Below, one piece after another: positions 1 to 8,848 of a stretch of 33,848 nucleotides of DNA. The DNA comes from Clostridia bacterium. Lineage in GTDB: Bacteria; Bacillota; Clostridia; Oscillospirales; Acutalibacteraceae. The stretch is from assembly GCA_017521425.1 (NCBI GenBank), contig JAFXCQ010000026.1, positions 1 through 33,848 on the forward strand, read 5' to 3'. Below the pieces are notes generated by a model that was not told the origin of the DNA, searched no databases, and saw only the letters and a program-made list of their open reading frames with translations. The position numbers and the translations under genes were made by a program. Position 1 is the stretch's first letter. Each line of letters opens with the position of its first letter.

Positions 1-37
1 TCCTATTTCCTATTTCCTATTTCCTAATTGCTAATCC
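1..37 (-). repeat. Heptanucleotide repeat at the 3' end of the isomerase-like gene
   Basis: On the minus strand three GGAAATA units follow one GCAATTA unit and a partial GGATTA, all in a seven-base register. The array overlaps the last codons and the TAG stop of the gene ending at 17. It reaches the window edge, so its full length is unknown. The same G/A-rich heptad style recurs at 14720-14778 and 15518-15544. Confidence 0.8.
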
Positions 38-811
38 ATCAAGCACTTCAATAGCAACTGGTAAGTCAGCAAAGAAATCGTCTGTTCTTGCTTCAATTGT
101 ACAGGTTTCACAACCTGATTTTTTTAATGCAAGTAAAAATCTTTTATAAATCTCATTTACAGACTCATCTGCATTTTTATTTGGGAAAATGCGTGTTTCC
201 GGCTCTGCAATATGAGCGTGTTTTATTTTACCTGTAAACTCGCCTATTCCGTCAATATCATCTTTATTATTGCAAACATGGAACAAGTCTGCGAGTCCGT
301 AAACATGGTTAAAATCTGCTTTTTCAGCAAAATCAACACCATCTTTTACTGTATGTATCATTGAAGTTTCGTGAAAGCTTAACGGTTCAATAACAACATT
401 AACATCATACCTTGATGCAATTGGTGAAACAATTTCTTTTAAGAATTTCACCATATCTTCGTTTGCTTCTTCCACTGTGTAATCATCATCAAAGCTTCTT
501 GCTCTACCACTACCGAAAACTACGCTTTGTATTCCTAATTTACTTGCTCTTATAAAACCTTTTTCTAAAAATTCTGTTAATGCTTTATTATCAACATCTC
601 TGCCTACTACATTTAATTCGCCAGGTAAAAAATGGTTAGCAGCAAGCACGGGAAACTGAAGTTTTTTTATATTTTCACAAAACTCATTAAATTCTTCATC
701 ACTCGCAAGAGCAATATCTGTAAAATCTGTTTCACCAAAGTCTAAACCACATTTTTTTGCGAATTCATATTTACTAAAATCGCCCCAACCTAAACAAGCT
801 CCTAATTTCAT
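17..811 (-). CDS. Sugar phosphate isomerase/epimerase-like TIM-barrel protein
   Basis: A 264-residue protein of the xylose-isomerase-like TIM-barrel (AP endonuclease 2) superfamily, whose members isomerise or epimerise sugars or cleave abasic DNA using a divalent metal. A metal-binding set is visible: Glu142 (VVIEPLSF), Asp175/His178 (ADLFH), His200 (KHAHIAEP) and Glu240 (CTIEAR). The ATG at 811 is chosen over an upstream TTG because AAGGA lies nine bases before it. It is the last gene of the nusB-recN operon, 21 bases after recN. The final residues LAIRK and the stop are encoded by a heptanucleotide repeat, so the C-terminus is probably not ancestral. The substrate cannot be told from sequence. 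Confidence 0.8.
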   Translation of the reverse strand: MKLGACLGWGDFSKYEFAKKCGLDFGETDFTDIALASDEEFNEFCENIKKLQFPVLAANHFLPGELNVVGRDVDNKALTEFLEKGFIRASKLGIQSVVFGSGRARSFDDDYTVEEANEDMVKFLKEIVSPIASRYDVNVVIEPLSFHETSMIHTVKDGVDFAEKADFNHVYGLADLFHVCNNKDDIDGIGEFTGKIKHAHIAEPETRIFPNKNADESVNEIYKRFLLALKKSGCETCTIEARTDDFFADLPVAIEVLDGLAIRK

Positions 812-832
812 AAAAACCAATCCTTACAAACT

Positions 833-2494
833 TTATTTTAAAGTGAGCATTTCTTCAGCATTTTTTAGTTGCGTTTCGGTGATTTCGCCACCGCCTGTAA
901 TTCGTGCAATTTCGTACTTTCTGCCTTCAAAATCAAGCGGTGAAACATTTGTATAGGTTTTACCGTTTATTGCAGATTTCTCAATTAAATAGTGATTATC
1001 AGCGAGTACTGCTAATTGTGCTAAATGTGTAACACAAATTACTTGTCTGCCAGTTGACACTTGTTTTAATTTCTGTGCTACTTTTGTAGCGGCACGACCG
1101 CTTACGCCGGTGTCAACCTCATCAAATATCATTGTACCAATCTTATCTTTGTCTGAAAGCACATTTTTAAGTGCTAACATAATTCTTGAAAGTTCGCCAC
1201 CACTTGCTATTTTTGCAATAGGTTTAGGTGGTTCACCGACATTGGCACTTATTAAAAATTCAACAGAATCTATACCATTCTCACAAAGTTCAACTTCTGT
1301 AAACTGCACATTAAACTCTACACTCGGCATATCTAAGAATCGTAATTCTTCCATTACATCTGTCTGGAAATTTTTAGCAGTTTCTTTTCTGCATTTCGAA
1401 AGTTTCTTTGCTAAAGTTGTTGTTTTTTCTAAAATTTCTTTTCGTTGTTCTTTTAAAACCTCTAAATTTTCCTCAGATGAAGTAAGTGAATTCAATTCAT
1501 CTTCTGCTTTACTTAAAAACTCAAGCATTTCTTCTTCAGTTGAGCCATATTTTTTGCTTAATCTGTAAAGTAAATCTAATCTTTCCTCAATTACTTCAAG
1601 GTCATTTCTTGAATATTCACTTTCGCCATCGCTAAAACGCAAAGTATCAGCAATATCATTCAATTCGTAGTAAATATCATTCAATTTTGTTGATAGGTTT
1701 TCTGCATCTTTTGAAAAATTTGATACCTGAGAAAGTGCTTTTTCGGCACCTAAAACAAGCTCAACTGCACCAGTAAAGCCATCGCCACCGGAAAGAGCAT
1801 CATTAGCATTTCTAAAGCCTTCACTTATTTTTTCAATATTTTGTATTTCGGTACGTTTCGTCTTGAGTTCTTCCCACTCACCTATTGTAATTCCTGCTTT
1901 TTTCAGTTCATCAATCTGGAAGGATAAGATATCTATTTGCCTTGCTTTTTCTGCTTCATCTGTCATTAGTGACTTTATCTGTGAAGAAATTTTGCAAAGC
2001 TCTGAATAAGCAGAACTATATTCACTTAAAAGCAAAGTATTCTCTGCTACTGCATCTAAATAACCTATATGAGTTTCACTGTCTAAAAGCTCACGATTAT
2101 CTTGTTGACCGTGAATACTTATAAGTGTGTTACCGATTTCTCTCAATGCAGAAACAGAAGTTAATGAATTATTTACTCTGCATACATTTTTGTCAGCAGT
2201 TATTGTTCTTGTAACTAAAAGAGAATTGTCATCATTTTGTGGTAAGCCCAATTCTTTTAATCTTTCATTTGTCTTTTCACCAACAAATGAAAACAGCGCC
2301 GTAACCTCTGCTTCTGTTTCACCCGTTCTTATAAGTTCGCGGGATGTACGAAAGCCAAGTACAGCGTTAATTGAATCGAGTATAATTGATTTACCTGCAC
2401 CAGTTTCACCTGTAAGTACATTAAATCCTTTATTAAACTCGATTTCTGCGTTTTCAATTATAGCAATGTTTCTGATTTTTAAAACAGAAAGCAT
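833..2494 (-). CDS. recN: DNA repair ATPase RecN
   Basis: RecN is an SMC-like cytoplasmic ATPase that acts early at double-strand breaks and supports recombinational repair. The 553-residue length fits the family. A Walker A motif GETGAGKS lies at residues 29-36 right after the typical start LKIRNIAIIENAEIEF. A long charged coiled-coil region follows. The C-terminal ATPase half has the ABC signature IASGGELSRIMLALK, the Walker B MIFDEVDTGVSG and the His-switch region CVTHLAQLAVLADNHY. It starts 12 bases after argR, and the argR-recN pairing is common in Firmicutes. No defect is seen. The annotation is secure. Confidence 0.97.
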   Translation of the reverse strand: MLSVLKIRNIAIIENAEIEFNKGFNVLTGETGAGKSIILDSINAVLGFRTSRELIRTGETEAEVTALFSFVGEKTNERLKELGLPQNDDNSLLVTRTITADKNVCRVNNSLTSVSALREIGNTLISIHGQQDNRELLDSETHIGYLDAVAENTLLLSEYSSAYSELCKISSQIKSLMTDEAEKARQIDILSFQIDELKKAGITIGEWEELKTKRTEIQNIEKISEGFRNANDALSGGDGFTGAVELVLGAEKALSQVSNFSKDAENLSTKLNDIYYELNDIADTLRFSDGESEYSRNDLEVIEERLDLLYRLSKKYGSTEEEMLEFLSKAEDELNSLTSSEENLEVLKEQRKEILEKTTTLAKKLSKCRKETAKNFQTDVMEELRFLDMPSVEFNVQFTEVELCENGIDSVEFLISANVGEPPKPIAKIASGGELSRIMLALKNVLSDKDKIGTMIFDEVDTGVSGRAATKVAQKLKQVSTGRQVICVTHLAQLAVLADNHYLIEKSAINGKTYTNVSPLDFEGRKYEIARITGGGEITETQLKNAEEMLTLK

Positions 2495-2506
2495 AATGTT
2501 ACCGCC

Positions 2507-2968
2507 TTAATTTTTAATCATTCTCTTAAGTGCAGCTGCAACACCCTGTGCTTCGTCAGTTGTTCTGCAAAGCATAAAAATAGTGTCGTCACCAGCAATA
2601 GTACCTACAACCTCTGTAACATTCATCGAATCAATTGCAGCACAAGCGGCTTGTGCAAGACCAGGAATGCACTTAATAACACAAATATTACCTGCATAAT
2701 CAACTTTTAAAAGTGAACCTGAAAAAAGTGCGTTAAACATATCGGTATAATTTGTTGTGTTATTTGATTCCACAGAATAACGATACACTCCATTTGGACT
2801 CAAAGTTTTTAAAAGCCTTAATTCTTTAACATCTCTTGAAACGGTTGCCTGAGTTACGCTGTAACCTCTTTCGAGTAATAATTCAAGTAACTCATCCTGC
2901 GTTGCAACATCCTGTTGTTCAATTAAATCGAGAATTAACTTATGTCTTGTTTTTTTCACACTTAACAT
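2507..2968 (-). CDS. argR: Arginine repressor ArgR/AhrC
   Basis: A 153-residue arginine-responsive repressor. The N-terminal winged helix (about residues 1-70) contains the typical TQDELLELL and VTQATVSRDVKELRLLK segments that contact ARG boxes. The C-terminal domain (about 80-153) binds L-arginine and makes the hexamer; the conserved VVGTIAGDDTIFMLCR segment with its Asp pair lies here. The length matches B. subtilis AhrC. It sits between nadK (17-base gap) and recN. Placement in a housekeeping operon rather than next to arg genes is normal in Clostridia. No arginine biosynthesis gene is present in this window. Confidence 0.95.
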   Translation of the reverse strand: MLSVKKTRHKLILDLIEQQDVATQDELLELLLERGYSVTQATVSRDVKELRLLKTLSPNGVYRYSVESNNTTNYTDMFNALFSGSLLKVDYAGNICVIKCIPGLAQAACAAIDSMNVTEVVGTIAGDDTIFMLCRTTDEAQGVAAALKRMIKN

Positions 2969-2985
2969 CCTTTCAAAACAACGAA

Positions 2986-3837
2986 TTATTTAGACATTTT
3001 TTTATTTAATATATCAATAAAAGTATCATTCTTTACTTTTATAAACTCCGCCTTTTTGTCTGAAGTTTCAATTTTCACAATTGCACCATCAGGAATTATA
3101 ACTGCTTCTTCACCATCACAGGAAAGAACCGCTTCGCCCGAATTGTCATGAGTAATTTTTAAAACTGAATCAGGTCTTAAAACAACTGAACGCGAGAAAA
3201 AACTATGACAACAAACCGGTGTAATTAACATACTTTCAATCTGAGGTTCAATAACCGGACCACCCGCAGAAAGCGAATACGCAGTAGAACCGGTCGGGGT
3301 TGAAACAATAACACCATCAGCAGAATAATCCATTAGAGGTGCATCGTTACAATTTATTGATAGGTTCATAATTCTTATATTGCCACTACGAGATACAACC
3401 GCATCGTTAAGGCAATTTGAATGATATAATATTTCACCATTTTTGTCAATAATTGTAGCTGTAAGCATCATTCTTTTTTCGGTAGTAAATTCGCCTCTAA
3501 CAATATCTGCCAAAAGTGAAAGTTCGCTACTTTCAAGACCTGCTAAATAAGCGAGTTTACCCGCATTTATACATAAAAGTGGTTTGTTTTGGGGCGCTGA
3601 AAGCTTTGCCGATTTTATAAATGTACCATCGCCACCTACAGTAATAACAATTTCACAATTCTCAATATTATTTTCAATGTTACAATAATTTATAAAGTCA
3701 TATACATTAAAACAAGATTTAAAACTTTCATCTAAAAAAACTGTAACACCAAGTTTTTCTAATTCTTTTAAAACGTTTTTTGTGACATCAGGGGTATTTT
3801 GTCGGGTCATATTAGGGATTAACGCAATTTTCATCAT
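2986..3837 (-). CDS. nadK: NAD kinase
   Basis: NAD kinase phosphorylates NAD+ at the 2' hydroxyl of its adenosine ribose and is the source of NADP. Diagnostic motifs are present: GGDGT at residues 68-72 with the catalytic Asp, the LNDAVV segment that binds the nicotinamide side, and the Gly-rich DGVIVSTPTGSTAYSLSAGG active-site stretch. The 283-residue length is normal. The gene starts one base after the tlyA-like gene ends, so translation is probably coupled. ATG codons at 3837 and 3834 are both possible; the first is kept. Confidence 0.96.
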   Translation of the reverse strand: MMKIALIPNMTRQNTPDVTKNVLKELEKLGVTVFLDESFKSCFNVYDFINYCNIENNIENCEIVITVGGDGTFIKSAKLSAPQNKPLLCINAGKLAYLAGLESSELSLLADIVRGEFTTEKRMMLTATIIDKNGEILYHSNCLNDAVVSRSGNIRIMNLSINCNDAPLMDYSADGVIVSTPTGSTAYSLSAGGPVIEPQIESMLITPVCCHSFFSRSVVLRPDSVLKITHDNSGEAVLSCDGEEAVIIPDGAIVKIETSDKKAEFIKVKNDTFIDILNKKMSK

Positions 3838-3838
3838 A

Positions 3839-4666
3839 TCACTCTCCCTTATTATCTAACGCATTGTGAGAAATTTTTGCAAGTTCTTTTGCATATTCAA
3901 TATATTCCTCACAAGGTGAGATTTCATTTGATTTCTTTAAGTAAATCAAATATTCAATATTTCCTTCAGGACCTTTAACCGGAGAAAATGAAAGTCCTAA
4001 AACTTTAAATTTTTGTGTTGACGCAAATGATACAATATTTTCAATCACTTCTGTATGTACATTTACATCACGCACAACACCTTTTTTACCAACTTTTTCT
4101 CTACCCGCTTCAAACTGTGGCTTTATAAGGCAGACCGCCTCGCCATCATCTTTTAAAAGTTCATACATAACAGGCAAAATTATTTTAAGAGAAATAAATG
4201 AAACATCAACAGATGCGAAATCAATATTTTCAGGTATTTGTTCGTGAGTCACATAGCGAAAATTAGTTCTTTCTAAATTAACAACTCTTTCGTCACTTCT
4301 GAGCTTCCAAGCTAACTGACCATAACCCACATCAATTGAATAGACTTTTTTTGCACCGTTCTGGAGCATACAATCTGTAAATCCACCCGTTGAAGCACCA
4401 ATATCCATACAAACACAGTCTTTTAATTCAATCGGAAATTCCTGTATTGCCTTTTCAAGTTTCAAGCCACCGCGACTTACATATTTTAATGTACTTCCGC
4501 GCACTTCTACAACATCATCACTTTTTATATCTCTACCAGGTTTTAATTCTTTCTGGTCGTTTACATAAACAATGCCCGACATAATAAGCGCTTTTGCTTT
4601 TTCTCTGCTTTCGGTAAAGCCATTTTCAAACAGATATAAATCAAGTCTTACTTTTTTATCTCTCAT
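3839..4666 (-). CDS. tlyA: TlyA family rRNA 2'-O-methyltransferase
   Basis: Protein of about 275 residues with an N-terminal S4 RNA-binding domain (VRLDLYLFENGFTESREKAKALIMSG) followed by an FtsJ-like Rossmann methyltransferase domain. The SAM-binding segment CMDIGASTGGFTDCMLQNGAKKVYSIDVG and the K-D-K-type residues in the ASVDVSFIS and CLIKPQFEAG segments are visible. In actinobacteria TlyA methylates riboses in 16S and 23S rRNA; the clostridial target is assumed to be rRNA. It overlaps the end of dxs. The second ATG (4666) is preferred because GGAAAGG lies nine bases upstream, while the ATG at 4672 is too close to it. The gene symbol is by family only. Confidence 0.88.
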   Translation of the reverse strand: MRDKKVRLDLYLFENGFTESREKAKALIMSGIVYVNDQKELKPGRDIKSDDVVEVRGSTLKYVSRGGLKLEKAIQEFPIELKDCVCMDIGASTGGFTDCMLQNGAKKVYSIDVGYGQLAWKLRSDERVVNLERTNFRYVTHEQIPENIDFASVDVSFISLKIILPVMYELLKDDGEAVCLIKPQFEAGREKVGKKGVVRDVNVHTEVIENIVSFASTQKFKVLGLSFSPVKGPEGNIEYLIYLKKSNEISPCEEYIEYAKELAKISHNALDNKGE

Positions 4667-6539
4667 TATCATTGACCTTTCCGAAATCTTTTAAAATTAC
4701 ACTACACATACCATCACAATCCAACTGATACTCGTGTAAAATTTCATCTACCTTGCCCTGCTTTACGAAGCAGTCAGGGAATGCCATAAGCTTAAATCGT
4801 GGTGCTAAACCATTTTCAAGTATATAGCTACCAAAGGTTTCACCAATACCACCGTTTTTAACACCTTCTTCAAAGAAATAGACTTTTTTCACATTTTCTA
4901 ATTCTTCGTAAACGGTTGTGGAAATTGGTATAATTTCATTAAGCTTAATAATTTTTATACTTACACCTTTTAATTTTAATTCATTATATGCTTTTGCCGC
5001 TTCGCCGAAAATCCTGCCATAAGTTACAAGTGCATATTCTGCCGTTTTGTCACCATAAATATCGTAAGCATTACCTGTAACAATAAAATCTTCAGGACAA
5101 TAAGGCTCACTACCTCTTGGATATCTCACGACAACAGGAGTTGTAGAGTGGTAAAGCGCAGAAACAAAGTCTTTATTTAACTCGCTATAATACGCAGGTG
5201 AATAAACTAAAATATTAGGCACACCGTTGAACATAGCAGCATCATAAATACCGTTATGAGTTTCACCATCATCGCCGACAATGCCCGCTCTGTCAACTGC
5301 AATAATCATTCTACCTTGTTGCAAAGCGAAATCGTGCATAATCTGGTCATAACACCTTTGTAAAAACGTTGAATACACAACAAAAACAGGCACCATTCCA
5401 TTTTTAGAAAGTCCTAATGCATAAGGCACAGCATGTTCTTCTGCAATACCAACATCGAAAAATCTATTCTGATATTCCTCTGAAAATTTCTGAAGTCCTG
5501 TACCTAATGACATAGCGGCAGTTATTGCACAGATTCGCTTGTCTTTTGCTGCCTGTTTATAAAGGAAATCACCGAATTTTTCAGAAAAATTATCGTTTGA
5601 GGATTTATCCAAGCCTTTTTCAACAACAAAAGGTGCAACTCCGTGATAATCTGTTGGGTTTTCTTCTGCCAAACTATAACCTTTACCTTTAACTGTGTTG
5701 ATATGTAACAACACAGGATGTCCGAAATTTTTAGCCCCTTCAAGAGCCTCGCAAAGATGTTCAATATTATGACCATCAATAGGTCCCATATAACGAACAC
5801 CCAAATCTTCGAAGAGATTACTACCGTACATCATATTTTTAATATCGGTTTTTGTTTTAACAATCTTGTCAGCTAATTTAACACCAATAAATGGAATTTT
5901 AGATATTATTCGCTCTGCTAAAGATTTAAATTTAAAATACTCTTTTGTAGAACGCATTACTGCAAGCTTCTTTGCAAGATTGCCTACATTTTTAGAAATA
6001 GACATACCATTATCATTAAGAATAATGATAAGCTTGGTATCTTTTAAGCTTCTTGTATTATTAAGTGCTTCATAAACGAGACCACCAGTTAAAGCGCCAT
6101 CACCCAAAACTGCAATAGCACAATCTTTCTTGCCATTTACTTTATTTGCGGCAGCAATACCCATAGCGGTAGAAACAGAAACACTACTGTGACCACTATA
6201 CACAATATCGTGCTCGCTTTCGTTTGGCCTTGAAAAACCTGAAAGACCGTCTTTCTGACGAAGAGTTTTAAATTCTTCATATCTACCAGTTAAAAGCTTA
6301 TGAGTATAAACCTGATGACCTACATCCCATATAATTTTGTCATCGGGTGAATTGAAAACTCGATGAAGTGCAATTGTCAATTCAACTGCACCAAGGTTTG
6401 ATGCTAAATGACCGCCATTTTGTGAAACTGTTGAGACAATAACATCCCTAACCTCCTCAGCAAGCTGAGGAAGTTTGCATTCATCAAGATTTTTTACATC
6501 TTGAGGAGATTTAATTTTCTCCAACAATTCGTGTTTCAT
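4656..6539 (-). CDS. dxs: 1-deoxy-D-xylulose-5-phosphate synthase
   Basis: DXS condenses pyruvate and glyceraldehyde 3-phosphate using thiamine diphosphate, the first step of the MEP isoprenoid pathway. The 627-residue length is typical. The conserved GGHLASNLG stretch with its His is near residue 44. The ThDP/magnesium motif GDGALTGG (146-153) ends in NDN (175-177). The transketolase-like pyrimidine-binding domain includes DVGIAEEHAVPYALGLSKNG and VDRAGIVGDDGETHNGIYD. It follows ispA by six bases with only a weak Shine-Dalgarno, so it may be translationally coupled. The neighbouring ispA uses its downstream products. Confidence 0.97.
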   Translation of the reverse strand: MKHELLEKIKSPQDVKNLDECKLPQLAEEVRDVIVSTVSQNGGHLASNLGAVELTIALHRVFNSPDDKIIWDVGHQVYTHKLLTGRYEEFKTLRQKDGLSGFSRPNESEHDIVYSGHSSVSVSTAMGIAAANKVNGKKDCAIAVLGDGALTGGLVYEALNNTRSLKDTKLIIILNDNGMSISKNVGNLAKKLAVMRSTKEYFKFKSLAERIISKIPFIGVKLADKIVKTKTDIKNMMYGSNLFEDLGVRYMGPIDGHNIEHLCEALEGAKNFGHPVLLHINTVKGKGYSLAEENPTDYHGVAPFVVEKGLDKSSNDNFSEKFGDFLYKQAAKDKRICAITAAMSLGTGLQKFSEEYQNRFFDVGIAEEHAVPYALGLSKNGMVPVFVVYSTFLQRCYDQIMHDFALQQGRMIIAVDRAGIVGDDGETHNGIYDAAMFNGVPNILVYSPAYYSELNKDFVSALYHSTTPVVVRYPRGSEPYCPEDFIVTGNAYDIYGDKTAEYALVTYGRIFGEAAKAYNELKLKGVSIKIIKLNEIIPISTTVYEELENVKKVYFFEEGVKNGGIGETFGSYILENGLAPRFKLMAFPDCFVKQGKVDEILHEYQLDCDGMCSVILKDFGKVNDNER

Positions 6540-6545
6540 AAAATA

Positions 6546-7439
6546 TCAATACTCTCTGTTTGCGAGATAACCCGCATATTCCTTTATTAACTCATTATTC
6601 GGGAAAGCACTTAATGATTCTAATGCTTCATTTGTAAGTTGTTTTACAAGTTCTTCGCATTTTTCAATGCCTAAAAGTGTAACATAAGTAGATTTATTAT
6701 TATCTTTATCGCTACCTGTCATTTTACCTAATTTTTCGAGTGAGCTGGTAACATCTAAAATATCATCCTTAATCTGGAAAGCAAGACCTAATTTTTCACC
6801 AAATGTTTTTGCAGCATCTATTAAATCATCAGAAGCACCTGCAACAATGCAGCCTAATGCACAAGCAACTGAAATAAGGCAACCTGTTTTTAAATTATCC
6901 ATAAGCTGCAAGGTTTCATAATCGGCATCAGGATTATTTTCATTGGCAATATCAATAATCTGACCACCAATCATACCACGTGAACCTGCATAAACTGATA
7001 ATTCATTTATAGCTTTTATTGCAGTTTCGGCATCATAAAGACCTGCTAATGACCAACTTGAAATTCTTTCAAATGCGGCTGTTAAAAGTCCATCGCCTGC
7101 TAAAAGTGCTATCGCTTCGCCATAAACTTTATGATTAGATGGCTTACCACGACGGTAATCATCGTTATCCATACAAGGCAAATCATCGTGAATCAATGAG
7201 TATGTATGAATAAATTCAACCGCTTCTGCCATTGGCATTGCTTTTAAAACGTCACCTTTGCCATAAGCATTATAGAATAAAAGTGTTAAAAGTGGTCTTA
7301 CTCGCTTTCCACCATTTTTCACACTATATTCCATTGACTCAAAAAGAGTTTCATACTGTGGTAAAGCGACTTTAAAATATCTATAAAGATTTTCTTCAAT
7401 AAGTGAAGAATACTCTTGAATTTTAGCATTCATTTTCAT
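6546..7439 (-). CDS. ispA: Polyprenyl (farnesyl/geranyl) diphosphate synthase
   Basis: A trans-prenyltransferase of 297 residues that condenses isopentenyl diphosphate with allylic diphosphates. Both Asp-rich metal-binding motifs are present: HDDLPCMDNDD around residues 84-94 and QIKDDILD around 222-229. The KNGGKRVRP segment that binds diphosphate lies near residue 41. This first-motif context with Asp-Asp-Leu-Pro-x-Met-Asp is typical of bacterial short-chain (C15) synthases, but chain length cannot be fixed from this alone. Its start overlaps the xseB stop by four bases (ATGA), and it precedes dxs, giving a small isoprenoid pair. Confidence 0.94.
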   Translation of the reverse strand: MKMNAKIQEYSSLIEENLYRYFKVALPQYETLFESMEYSVKNGGKRVRPLLTLLFYNAYGKGDVLKAMPMAEAVEFIHTYSLIHDDLPCMDNDDYRRGKPSNHKVYGEAIALLAGDGLLTAAFERISSWSLAGLYDAETAIKAINELSVYAGSRGMIGGQIIDIANENNPDADYETLQLMDNLKTGCLISVACALGCIVAGASDDLIDAAKTFGEKLGLAFQIKDDILDVTSSLEKLGKMTGSDKDNNKSTYVTLLGIEKCEELVKQLTNEALESLSAFPNNELIKEYAGYLANREY

Positions 7440-7621
7440 TCACCTTTAATAAGACTTGTTATTTTCTGTTCTGCAGAATCAAGATATTTTGTACATTTAC
7501 TTAAAATTTCAGTCGCTTCTGAAAAAAGCTTCAAGCTTTCATCAATTGAAATTTTACCATCTTCAAGTAACACAGTAATTTCTTCTAATCTATTTATTGA
7601 TTTTTCGTAATTCTGTTCCAT
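7436..7621 (-). CDS. xseB: Exodeoxyribonuclease VII small subunit
   Basis: XseB is the small helical subunit that binds several-fold around XseA to form exonuclease VII, which degrades single-stranded DNA. The 61 residues carry the family signature NRLEEITVLLEDGKISIDES followed by the LFSEATEILSKCTKYL helix. The protein is at the short end of the family range. It lies two bases after xseA and overlaps ispA by four bases, the usual order in Firmicutes. Confidence 0.94.
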   Translation of the reverse strand: MEQNYEKSINRLEEITVLLEDGKISIDESLKLFSEATEILSKCTKYLDSAEQKITSLIKGE

Positions 7622-7623
7622 TT

Positions 7624-8835
7624 TTAATTACCTTTCACTTCAGTAACAGAGGCAAAAATCTCGCCATCGGTTACCATAACTTTAATATTATTGCCATTTT
7701 CAACATTTTTTACACTTGTAATCGGTATGTCATTGTTATAAGAAATAGAGTACCCACGCGCGAGCACATCTAAAGGACTCAAAGCATTAAGCTTACCTGA
7801 AAGAACTGATATTTTACTTTTTTCATTATTCAGTTTCAATTCAATTGAATTAACTATTTTTTCATAAAGATTAGAAAGCTCCTGACGAGAATTAAGAATT
7901 TTATTTGTCGGACTTAAAATAGAAAGTCTTTTTTCAGTATTCTCTAAATACTCTCGCTCGTAATTCAATTTATTTTTGATTAAAACAGTTAAATGTTGTT
8001 TTAAGCCAAGTAGTTCTGATTTTAATTCAATAATATCAGGAACTGATAATTCTGCTGCTGCAGATGGGGTTGGCGCTCTTAAATCTGCAACAAAATCCGC
8101 AATAGTAAAATCTGTTTCGTGACCTACTGCAGAAATAATCGGGATTTGTGACTCAAAAATTGCACGGGCTACAACTTCTTCATTAAATGCCCACAAATCT
8201 TCTAACGAGCCACCGCCCCTGCCTATAATCAAGACATCACACGCACTTTTCTCGTTAAAAATCTTTATTGCTTTTGCAATTTCGGGTGCAGCAGAAGCAC
8301 CTTGTACTGCAACAGGACAAAAAACAATTTCTGCAAGAGGAAATCGTCTTTTAAGAATTGAAAAAATGTCACGCACCGCGGCACCATCCGGGGCGGTAGC
8401 AACACCTATTTTTTGCGGAAACGCTGGTATTGTTTTTTTGTTTTCCTGATTAAAAAGACCTTCTTTTGAAAGTTTTTCTTTTAATTGCTCATAGGCTAAA
8501 TTTAGTGCACCAATACCATCAGGTTGCATATCTGTTATATAAAGTTGATAAGAACCATCTTTACTATAAAGCGAAACGCTACCAAAAATAATAACCTTCA
8601 TTCCGTTTTCCGGAACGAATTTAAGTCGCGAAGCATAAGATGAAAACATTACCGCTTTAATTGCTCCACCCTCATCTTTTATAGTCATATACATATGACC
8701 ACTATAATGATTTTTAAAATTTGAAATTTCGCCCGTAACAAATACACTCTTTAAGCTTTCGTTGTTATCTAAAAGAGATTTCACAAAATTGTTAAGCTCA
8801 GTTACACTATAAACAGTTGGTGAAACAGAATACAT
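7624..8835 (-). CDS. xseA: Exodeoxyribonuclease VII large subunit
   Basis: The 403-residue catalytic subunit of exonuclease VII. An N-terminal OB fold (about residues 1-105) shows VTGEISNFKNHYSGHMYMTIKDE. The catalytic domain has GVATAPDGAAVRDI, RGGGSLEDLWAFNEE and the conserved PTPSAAAELSVPD segment. A long coiled coil (about 270-350), where XseB subunits dock, precedes the final β-rich segment with ARGYSI. The length is slightly below the E. coli protein, as is usual in Clostridia. A Shine-Dalgarno AGGTGA lies just before the ATG at 8835, 13 bases after the TsaD-like gene. Confidence 0.96.
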   Translation of the reverse strand: MYSVSPTVYSVTELNNFVKSLLDNNESLKSVFVTGEISNFKNHYSGHMYMTIKDEGGAIKAVMFSSYASRLKFVPENGMKVIIFGSVSLYSKDGSYQLYITDMQPDGIGALNLAYEQLKEKLSKEGLFNQENKKTIPAFPQKIGVATAPDGAAVRDIFSILKRRFPLAEIVFCPVAVQGASAAPEIAKAIKIFNEKSACDVLIIGRGGGSLEDLWAFNEEVVARAIFESQIPIISAVGHETDFTIADFVADLRAPTPSAAAELSVPDIIELKSELLGLKQHLTVLIKNKLNYEREYLENTEKRLSILSPTNKILNSRQELSNLYEKIVNSIELKLNNEKSKISVLSGKLNALSPLDVLARGYSISYNNDIPITSVKNVENGNNIKVMVTDGEIFASVTEVKGN

Positions 8836-8848
8836 TCACTCACCTACT

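Noticed and set aside
1110-1568. Plus-strand 152-codon frame inside recN
   Set aside because: Antisense to a strongly conserved gene; Ser/Phe-rich composition is typical of a shadow frame.
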